Position numbers and translations under genes: made by a program. A stretch of 64,000 nucleotides of DNA from Basidiobolus meristosporus CBS 931.73 (lineage: Eukaryota; Basidiobolomycota; Basidiobolomycetes; Basidiobolales; Basidiobolaceae), in contig MCFE01000293.1 of assembly GCA_002104905.1 (NCBI GenBank), forward strand, positions 1 through 64,000. Reading direction: 5' to 3'. The notes under the pieces are model-generated. The model saw only the letters and a list, made by a program, of their open reading frames with translations, ran no database searches and was not told the origin of the DNA. Positions 56,311 through 64,000 of this stretch are shown here, one piece after another (the stretch's first letter is position 1; the number at the start of each line of letters is the position of its first letter).

Positions 56311-57605
56311 TAAAGTTGGACTGGGTGCAACAAGCAAATAATTTTTAATACAATAGAATTATCAAGGCATGCTGGGTTTCTCTTGGTCACAACCCAGCTT
56401 CTGCAGAAGTATGGGACTATTTGGTCTCATTCAGCAGCTAAAAGCTTACTTAACAATTCTGGACTAGTAATGGTCACTGTAGGAATAATCTACAGTCCTA
56501 AATTTATCACTTTCTTTAGATATGTGATCATGTGATTATTTCCCTATAGTCAAGATCAAATTAGCACTGTTTTCAAACATTTTATACTAACCCTGAAACT
56601 GTTAAAGAATGCTCCTGAGTACTGAGAAGCTCTCCTTAGTTAGTGTTACAGCTGTATTACTTCTACAAAGGTATATATACTGAGCTTCTTTATGGATAAA
56701 TAACAGTACAACTAGTATCACTATTCCTTGATAAGTTGCTTATATCCAAATCACATCTTAAATTGCAACAGTTTCCACACCACTCAAAAGAGAATTCACA
56801 CAAACAAGAGTCAGAGCACACTTATAAGGGGGACTAGAAGCTGGTGGGGAGAAAGAGTATATTGGAATAATAAGAGTCCTTTTGCATATATTCAGGAGGT
56901 ATTCATAGCAAATGTGGCGGCAACCAAGCATATACTTGCAAGATGTAGATGTTACCATCAATACAAGGTATATAGCAACTTTACAAGTATTGTATTAAAG
57001 AACCATTAGGTTTAGGCAATAGAAGTGTGTCAACTACATCAGGTGTGCATGTTGGTAGAGGTTAGTAAGCTGGAGGCCATAGTTCTTTAAGATTTGAGCT
57101 AAATGTGGAGCACCCAACTTAGTAGTGGGTGGCAAATAAAGTGGGGTGACTTGCGGTTATAATATCAATGGTGCTAGGGGAGGTATAAAATGGAAATACC
57201 ATTTGCTATATTGGTATAGTGGCCTTGTACTGAGCTAGCTGTAGGCAGCTGTACTGCTGTAACAATGCCAACAGAGGCTTGCTACAGGGCTGTCAGAACA
57301 CTGTCCAGTTTCTTGCCATATAGGCAATTGGATGTATTGGCTGGTTAAGTCTTCTCAAGTAAATGCATAATGCATCAAGATCATAAAAATGCCATGCAAA
57401 TCCTGCCAAATGCCCACTAAAACACTGACAAATCTTAAGCTTTATTTTGGCACTAAAATCAGCAAAATTATGGCACAATCATGTTATAAGATTGTGTAGA
57501 GGGTCAATAATCACAAGCTGCCAGCATTATGATGGACCTATTGCAGGATACTAATTGCTGATCCAGATTGGATCCACCTGTTGGAACAAACTGTTTCACA
57601 TAGGG
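56311..57605. repeat. 3' non-coding part of Tnp2 element copy 2
   Basis: No gene. Sequence such as GGGACTAGAAGC...GGTATTCATAGC and GTTGGTAGAGGTTAGT recurs at the left edge of the window (positions 120-370, reverse) and at 62,330-62,590, and so belongs to the element. About 56,460-56,760 resembles the LTR of the second copia family. The end CACATAGGG abuts TA. Confidence 0.55.
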
Positions 57606-58229
57606 TAAACCCTTTGAGAGATAATTGTGATGATCCTGTGAAAAGGCCTTTGCAAGATTTAAATCCTGTGGTTAATAGATATTAATGCCCTAAGGACACT
57701 GTGCAAAGACTGTTTAGAAAAATCACACCATAGATCTTGCAAAAAACTTAGTCAAAATTTTTCATCACAACAATATATAAGTGGATTTTGGTTGGTCCTC
57801 TAACAATTCTCTCACTTTCTGATCCTGAACACTCAATCACCCCCTACATTTGTATACATTGATAGGCTATTGTCTCTTCTTCACACTCACTACTTACTGA
57901 CTCAGACAAGTCACTTAGTGTTCATGCACACAAATTGGTTTGCTGCCTTTTGGTCTGCAGTTATGGCTCAACTTCCATTTGTTCTGACTTGCACAGGTCC
58001 CTATACCTAGCAATAACATTAAGCCCAACTCCACATGTAACAAGTAACTCCATTAGAATCCAACATGTAGTATGTAATTTTGCCAGAACTCCCTTTTTCC
58101 ATGACTTTGGCAATTGCAACATTTTCTATCTGTCTATGCAATCATTACTATGTGACCTGGCAAACTATTTGTCACTATTAACCCATTGCACAAGCTATTC
58201 CTATTCCTTGCCAAGATGCCAAGATAAGA

Positions 58230-59094
58230 TAGTTACCATATAAGGCAAGTACCCTCATCAGTGCCTATTTCATGTGACCATCCTGGTTTCATAACCCACC
58301 TATCCTACTGCCATATGAGGTAACTACATGGCACAGAGGTTTCATATTACCACTATCTGATTGGCTAGGTACTACTATGTCTCATGGAACAATCCACCAA
58401 AAATTTGAGCTATATTTAGTACACAATGACATGATTGGCTCTCTACTACATTCTGGAAACTTCCAGAAAGTATTTTCTAGTAAGAATCTGAGCAGCAAAA
58501 AAGTATATAATGCAGGCTATCCCTTACTCATAAATCATCCCTCTTCCAATATTCCAACTTATTGATTAATGAGATCACCACTGCATATTACTACTACTTT
58601 CTGACTCAGACCTGACAATACTCCCAGGAAACCACACTGACAGCAAATTGACCTTGGAGGCACTACTTGTGAGAAATACTCAGAGTAGGTATATTTTGTT
58701 ATATTAGATTGTTTTCCCAAGTTTGTTCTTGTACAGGCAAAGAGACTTTTCAGTCTTTGTAACTATTGGTCAAAGCGCATTCTTATCAAGTCCCTGCTGG
58801 TGGAGTCCACAATTGTCTTGACTTTGGAAGCTTTAGTGCACTGTCATCTCAAAAGATGTTGAAGCCATTATAAACTTTTGTTAAGATGCCAACTAAGTTG
58901 GGGATTGTAGCTCAATAGTTTTCCCTTGACAAGCTTGAGGCTTTATCCCCTTCACATTGGATTAGATAAAAGACCCAGTATTACAAGCAAGCTTTTGCCA
59001 GAGGTTATTGCACCCAGTGAACACCCCACACACAAAACACTTGAGAAGTGTTGGACATATCTCTCCCTTGGACTTATACACCACCACACTGTTC
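58230..59094 (+). repeat. LTR-B copy, 5'-truncated
   Basis: Matches LTR-B from ATAAGGCAAGTACCC through AATAAATCATCCCT and GGAGGCACTACTTGTGAG to CACCACCACAC. The first roughly 200 bp are missing. A duplicated stretch of host sequence (about 57,740-57,960 and 59,110-59,320) stands on both sides. Confidence 0.65.
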
Positions 59095-59329
59095 AGAGAG
59101 TGTTAAAAAATAATTGTACCCCAGATTTCACCAAAAACTCAGTCAAAATTTTTTGTCACAACAATGTATAAGTGGATTTTGATTGGTTCCCTGCCAATTC
59201 AATCACTTTCTGATCTTGGACACTCTGTCACCGCCTACATTTGTGTTCATTGATTGGCTATTGCCTTTTTTTCATACTCCTTACTTCCTGACTCAGCCAT
59301 TTCTGTTACTTTTCATGCATACAAAGTGA

Positions 59330-60990
59330 TTTATTTCCATTGAAACTTTAGTTGTACCTCAATTAACAATTGTATTGACCTATACAAGTCCCTATACCCT
59401 ACACCAACATTAAGCCCAACCCCACATTCAACCAGTAATTCCATTAAAATCCACCACTCAATAATTATTTCTGCTGTAAAGCTCTGGTTCCACAACTTTG
59501 GTGGGAACCCAACAGCTTTATGCCACTGTTTACTCACTGGTTCCCACATGTCCTGGTCTTTAGCTGGCACTACAGGGTCTAGCACCTCATCTGCCAGTCT
59601 TTGAAATAAGTCCCTGCAAACTCCAGTGTGTTTTCTTGAGCACTGCTCTTGAAGAAGTGCTGCAACCTAGTGGTGAGCCTATTAATGCTCCAAAACTCCA
59701 CTGAAGGCATTGTGATAGTTTTTTGAGCTCTTGACATTGTATCCTTGTCTGTCAGTGGGATCTACACTCTGTCAACAATGGAGGATGTGGAGGCTGAGGT
59801 AGACAAGTTACCTTTTTCAGCAAACTCATCTACCTTGCTGGAGTGTGGCTTAACTGGCTACACTTCCAACTCTTGTGAAAATAGCTGATTGCTTGTTAGT
59901 AATTCTTCTTGGCTATAATGGCATTCTGTCTGTTCCAGGCTTGCAGCATTAATTAGCAAGAACTGCAGTTCTTTTTGCATGCCACCCTGTCTCAGACTTG
60001 GGTAGACATCTTTCCCTTTCCCTTTTCCTTTATCACTGCCAGGTCATTCACTGCTACTTTGTCTGAGTGCTTCTTTTAATAAACTGCCTTTTTGCCTTAA
60101 TATACTTTGCTTGGACACATCTGTTTTGGCCTGCTTGTCCCTTGCTAGCACTCTTCTGGCAACCTGGTGTTTCTTTTCTGCTTGTTTCTGTTGTAAAAAT
60201 TTGTATTTCCACCTAAATATTCACCTAACTTAGTCACTTAGATCATCACCTTCAAATCCTAGAGAATACTGATCAAATTCCTTGTTGGGATTTACTTAGA
60301 ATATTTTCACCAAAATACCAGGTACCCAGAACATGAAAATTCTCATAGTTGTCCAAACAGCCCCAAACTTTGCAAACATGTTCTTGGGACCTTCCTTAAC
60401 CTATTCTATGTGTTTGTAATGCCAAGACCAGGTAAAAGTATAAATACTACTTTTACAATCAATAAATCATTAAGTGAAAACCACATAATCTACTTGGTCT
60501 CCCAGTCACTTCCAATATCTCCAAGACTCTTACAGCAGTTTCAAGCTCTCAACAGTAGTTGTGACAGGCTCCTGTAAAAGCTGCTGGTTTTTATCACTGC
60601 CAGGTCCTTCACTGCTGATGTGACAGAGTGCTTCTTGAGTTGCACTATGCTTTTTCCTTGATAAATGTTGTGCTGGTGCATCTGTGTCTGCCTGCTTGTC
60701 CCTAATTGGCACTCTTCCAGCTACATGATGTCTCTTTGACACTTGTCTGGAGCTTTTGGCCCTGCTTGTTATGGGCTCTTGAGGAAGCTGCTGGTTTTTA
60801 GCCATAGCACTCTTGTTCTTCTGCCTTTGATAGTCTCTGCTATTCCTCAGATACTTTCTAAGGACACCAGTGCAGGCCCAAAATCCATTTGCCTGTTTGA
60901 ATCCAGGATAATGCTCATGGAACAAGTGAAGTGCATTCTACCTGGCCTTGAGTTCTTGATGGTCCCATGGTATACCAGCCTTAAGGTGAT
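59330..60990 (-). pseudogene. Second protein of the Tnp2 element, unrecognised (copy 3)
   Basis: Minus-strand pieces, interrupted by solo LTR-A (60,189-60,537), match the plus-strand frames at 3.8-4.8 kb: HEHYPGFKQANGFWACTGVL, then RDYQRQKNKSAMAKN.QLPQEPI, KRHHVAGRVPIRDKQ (about 60,925-60,640), and after the LTR LDPVVPAKDQDMWEPV and KQWHKAVGFPPKLWNQ (about 59,585-59,480). The recurring amino-acid blocks despite DNA divergence indicate a real protein under selection in the source element. No known domain recognised. The basic middle part could bind DNA. Confidence 0.45.
60189..60537 (+). repeat. Solo LTR, family A (349 bp) with 5-bp duplication
   Basis: TGTTGTAAAAATTTG...CTTACAGCA, flanked by the direct repeat GTTTC (60,184-60,188 and 60,538-60,542). 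It retains the block missing in the 3' LTR at 49.0 kb. A clean solo LTR formed by recombination. Confidence 0.88.
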
Positions 60991-61029
60991 GACATGCTAA
61001 ACTTCTGACAGCCTCTTGAATTTTAGCGC

Positions 61030-61833
61030 TGTGGTAGGGTAAACATATCTCCCACAGACAAGATTACTCATATAGTCATTATGATATACTTATCCATATT
61101 TTATCTTATCAATATTATCCCATTCTTCTTTTGCCCATATTATCAGTATTATCCCCATATTATGTTTACCCTGATTGGTTATTAGCATTAGTTATCCCAG
61201 ATGTTATTCAGCTTTGTGATCAGTAGATGTATCTATATAAGGCAAGTACCCGCGTCAGTACCTGTGACACATGACCTAGGTCTGTGTTACCATCCCTACC
61301 ATTTCAATACCATATATGGTATTTCTATGTTGCACAGGTTTCAGACTACTGATTCCTGCTTGGTTGAAAGTGCTGTGCCTTTTAGAACCTTCCAGGACAT
61401 TCTTGGCATATTTTTAGCTCATAGTGATGTCATCAAGAATTCCACTGATACCTAGAATCTTCTAGAACCTTGTCATTAGTAATCACTTGGCAATCAGGAA
61501 AAGTATTTAAGGGAAAGCAATCCCTCATCAATAAATCATCCCTTCTATCAGTAACACTTCTACCTTATTGATTAGCAGTTGATCACTGCACCTGCCTTCA
61601 ACAGTAAATCTCAGACCTGCAATCAAGGAGCTTTTCAGGGTAGTGCGCAAGACACACAGAGGCCTTTGGAGACACTTGGAGCACCTAGGAAGCTATAGAA
61701 GCAGGAGCTTTTACCATAGTGGCATATTGACAAAGACAACAGCAGTTTAGACACAGAGGTTATTGCACCCATCAGACACCTCACACACCTTGAGTTGTGT
61801 AGTTTCTCCCAGGAGTACCTCTACACCACCACA
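61030..61833 (+). repeat. LTR-B variant, solo
   Basis: Starts TGTGGTAGGGTAAACATATC and ends CTACACCACCACA. It shares AAGGCAAGTACCCGCG, CCATATATGGTATT, AAGTATTTAAGGG and AATAAATCATCCCT with LTR-B but has diverged in U3 and U5. AGCGC stands just before it (61,025-61,029) and at 61,833-61,837, a duplication overlapping the final A. Confidence 0.65.
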
Positions 61834-61859
61834 GCGCACTCATCATTATTGCACTCAAT

Positions 61860-62200
61860 GGCTTCATGGATCTTCAATGTTACTGTATCCATTCTCTGCT
61901 CCATCTTGCATGGTGTGTGGAGAATATTGGGCCTTGCTTCACCTTTTGGGAGTTTCCTATGGAGCTGATATGTGGGGAGATAGGAAGACAAGTCAAGTTG
62001 CAGGTACTACCATATCCTAATCTCATTACTTATATTGCCTTCAATTCTGTCATGGATGTGATGAGTTGGCACATAGAGGACAGCCAGGAAGAGTTGGAAG
62101 ATACTGAGGACAAATGTGCACTTGGAGACACCTATGCCTATGACATTAAGAAGCTAAGCAGCCCCAATGTGTGGGTAATCAGCTAAGTAATGCAAAGATG
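61860..62200 (+). pseudogene. Tnp2-family transposase remnant (copy 3, C-terminal part)
   Basis: One open plus-strand stretch reads CVENIGPCFTFWEFPMELICGEIGRQVKLQVLPYPNL, then FNSVMDVMSWHIEDSQEELEDTEDKCALGD and KKLSSPNVWVIS (stop at 62,186), that is, the C-terminal fifth of the transposase. It is the best-preserved copy of this part. Everything upstream is deleted, with the junction at about 61,834-61,870. Confidence 0.7.
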
Positions 62201-63119
62201 AGTTGGGTGCAACAAGTAGCTGATTTCTATTAAGAAGACTCTAACAAGGTTTGCCGGATTTCTCTTTGTTACAAGCCAACTTCTACACCATTCAATACAG
62301 AATTTGCACAAACAAAAGCCAGAGCACACATACAAGGGGGATTTGAGTCCAGCTGGGAGAAGGAATATATTGGCTAAATACCAAGAAGCTCTTTGTGTAT
62401 ATTCAGGAGGTATTCATAGCAGAAGTGGCAACAATCTAGTATATGTTTACTAGGTGTATATGTTACCAGCAATACAGGGTATATGACAACTTTGCAAGTA
62501 TCACACCGAAAAGCTGTAAAGTTGAGGTGATAGAAGTATGTCAATTATGACAGATGTGCATGTTGGTAGAGGTTAGTCAGCAGGAGGCTATATTTTTTTA
62601 ATTGAACTATATGTGGAATACCCAAGCTAGCAGTTGGTAAGCAAATAAACGGGGGGTGATTCATCAGCGGAATATATCAGTTGCACAAGGGGAGGTAGAA
62701 AAAGGAAGTACCATTTGGTAAGTGGGTACAGTGGCAATATACAGAACCAGCTGTAGGCCATCATATTGCCAATGTAATGCCATTAGAGCAAAATTACCAT
62801 TACATCAAAAAACCGTCAAGTTTCTTGCCATTTAAGGCAATTGGATGTCCTGGCTGGTTGGATCCACTTAAAATAGTTGTAGAGCGCTAAAAGACCGCAA
62901 AAACACCTTGCAATTTTTGTCACAGCACCAATCAAAAATTGTCAAGTTTGATCCCTATATTTGGTAGTAAGATTAGCAAAACACTGTTGTGATCTCATGA
63001 TGAAATTGTCAAGAGGGTCACTAATTCCAAGTTGCTGGTTCTATGACAGTCTCTTGATGGGATCCTGAAGGCTGATCCAGATTGGATCTGCATGTGGGAC
63101 CAAATATTTTTTCATAGGG
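62201..63119. repeat. 3' non-coding part of Tnp2 element copy 3
   Basis: No gene. It parallels 56,311-57,605 (for example ATCCAGATTGGAT near the end) and finishes with TTTTTTCATAGGG. Confidence 0.55.
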
Positions 63120-63121
63120 TA

Positions 63122-64000
63122 CTTGGGTTTTGTCATTACTCTAATGTGAATGGGAGCAAAGCCACATGCTTGTCAAAGGAAACCTATTGAGCTGCAATCC
63201 CCAACAAAGTTGGGGTCTTAACCGAAGTATGTGCCAGGATTAGTGTCCTTAGAGATGACAATGTATTAAAGCTTCCAAAGACAAAACAGCTGTACACTCT
63301 ACTTGCAGGGACCTGATAAGAATGCAGCTGAGATCAATAGTTACAAAGACAAAATGTCATCTCTGCATGTACAAGAACAAATTGTGAAGGAATCAAATAT
63401 ATATGAATAGATGCCTACTTTAAGCATTCCTCCCAAGTAATGCCTTCCTGGTTGGTTGGCTGACAGCAGAGCCTTGTGAGAGTGTCCTGTGGTCTGGACC
63501 AGACGTTTACATAGCAGCAGGTAGCAGTGATCTCACTACTTAACAAGTTGGTATATTAATAAAGTGGATGAAGGCTTATTGTTGGGGACTGCCTTCTCTG
63601 TGTACTTTTGTCACTGGTTAAGTGATTACTAATTATGGTGCTCCAGAAAGTTCCAGAGATCAACAGAATTCTTAGTGACATCAAACTGAGCAAAGATTGC
63701 TCTAAGTAGATGCCAGAAGACTCTAAGAGGCACAGCACCTGCAACTAATCAGGGTTCAGTACTTTAAGACATGTATACAACAGGGTTACAATGTATGGAA
63801 CAGAAATAGTATGAATAGTGTCATGCTTTGGTCATATGCCAGAGGTTCTGGTGTGGGTGCTTGCCTAATATAGCAGCACTTACATCTAGTAATATGACAT
63901 AAAGTGAGGAATAGCTTATGCAATAAAGTAAGCAGGTATTATTGTTATCTGGTGTATGAGATAGTACTGACCAGATAAGATAATACAATAAAACTAAGAT
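63122..64000 (-). repeat. LTR-B copy, reverse, running off the window
   Basis: Reverse-complement match to LTR-B from the U5 part (TTGGGTTTTGTCATTACTC) through TATTAATAAAGTGGATGAAG to U3 at position 64,000. Its terminal 60 bp or so next to the Tnp2 end are missing. Confidence 0.65.

Larger units (their letters stand above)
44204..57605 (+). mobile_element. Tnp2-type DNA transposon, copy 2 (nested host)
   Basis: Pieces of one Tnp2 element in plus orientation are separated by four insertions: a MITE (44,329-44,650), a copia element (44,700-49,367), a solo LTR-D (49,560-50,256) and a second copia element (50,656-55,265). Reading the host pieces in order gives a continuous match to copy 1 in reverse complement: 44,205-44,310 with about 2885-2770, 44,651-44,699 plus 49,368-49,559 with about 2180-1990, 50,257-50,655 with about 1960-1570, and 55,266 onward with 1560 downward. 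The right end TTTCACATAGGG at 57,605 is followed by TA. The left end is not identified. Confidence 0.65.
57610..63119 (+). mobile_element. Tnp2-type DNA transposon, copy 3 (both ends visible)
   Basis: Left end CCCTTTGAGAGATAATTG at 57,610, right end ATATTTTTTCATAGGG at 63,119, with TA outside each end (57,606-57,607 plus AA; 63,120-63,121). It contains the second-protein region on the minus strand (59.3-60.96 kb) and a truncated transposase on the plus strand (61.86-62.2 kb), so the two genes converge. Three LTR insertions lie inside (58,230-59,094; 60,189-60,537; 61,030-61,833). The N-terminal half of the transposase is deleted. It lies head-to-tail with copy 2, only TAAA between them. Confidence 0.65.

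Noticed and set aside
1-64000. CRISPR array, rRNA operon or bacterial-type operons
   Set aside because: No regularly spaced repeats, no rRNA signatures, and the genes are intron-containing and eukaryotic.

Overview
The window looks like nuclear DNA of a filamentous, probably early-diverging fungus. The intact genes have many short introns (about 49-99 nt, donors mostly GTAAG-like, branch sites like CTAAC), a DUF3020 protein, a fungal-type Sel1-repeat protein, VPS13 and a TFIIIC subunit. The lineage is an inference and I cannot name a species. Reading frames end at TAA, TAG and TGA, so the standard code is used.

Layout. Two transposon-filled deserts (about 1-16.8 kb and 43.2-64 kb) flank one gene island (about 16.8-43.2 kb). 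The deserts are almost free of CpG (none at 12,001-12,780, for example), while the island is CpG-rich. Island genes are: a seven-helix receptor-like protein (+, 19.3-20.4 kb); a rolling-stone/FAR-17a-like membrane protein (-, 21.3-22.5 kb); a DUF3020 protein (-, 24.5-25.2 kb); VPS13 (-, 26.5-37.3 kb, resolved into 21 exons, 3173 aa); TFIIIC subunit 6/GTF3C6-like (-, 38.1-38.7 kb); a doubtful small divergent gene (+, 38.8-39.2 kb); and a Sel1-repeat protein (-, 40.1-41.0 kb). These are lipid-transport, transcription, signalling and membrane genes with no sign of being a functional cluster.

The deserts are nested mobile elements. Their backbone is a large DNA transposon carrying a Tnp2-type transposase and a second, unrecognised coiled-coil protein. 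Its termini read CCCTATGAAAAA...TTTTTCATAGGG and are flanked by TA, not by the usual CACTA ends. Three copies are seen: below 1 to 9705 (minus orientation), about 44.2-57.6 kb, and 57.6-63.1 kb. Inserted in them are a PIF/Harbinger-like element with an open transposase frame (4850-9336), a Ty1/copia element with 5-bp target duplications (44,700-49,367), a second copia element in minus orientation (50,656-55,265), a 322-bp MITE with the same termini as the Tnp2 element, and solo LTRs of three families: LTR-A about 350 bp, LTR-B 1073 bp, LTR-D about 700 bp. A LINE-like reverse transcriptase remnant lies at 14.4-15.2 kb.

The most interesting points are the Tnp2 element with unusual ends, the CpG-to-TpG/CpA decay that can be read site by site between two LTR-B copies, and a perfect in-frame 54-bp duplication in VPS13. 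I saw no rRNA, CRISPR array or convincing tRNA.
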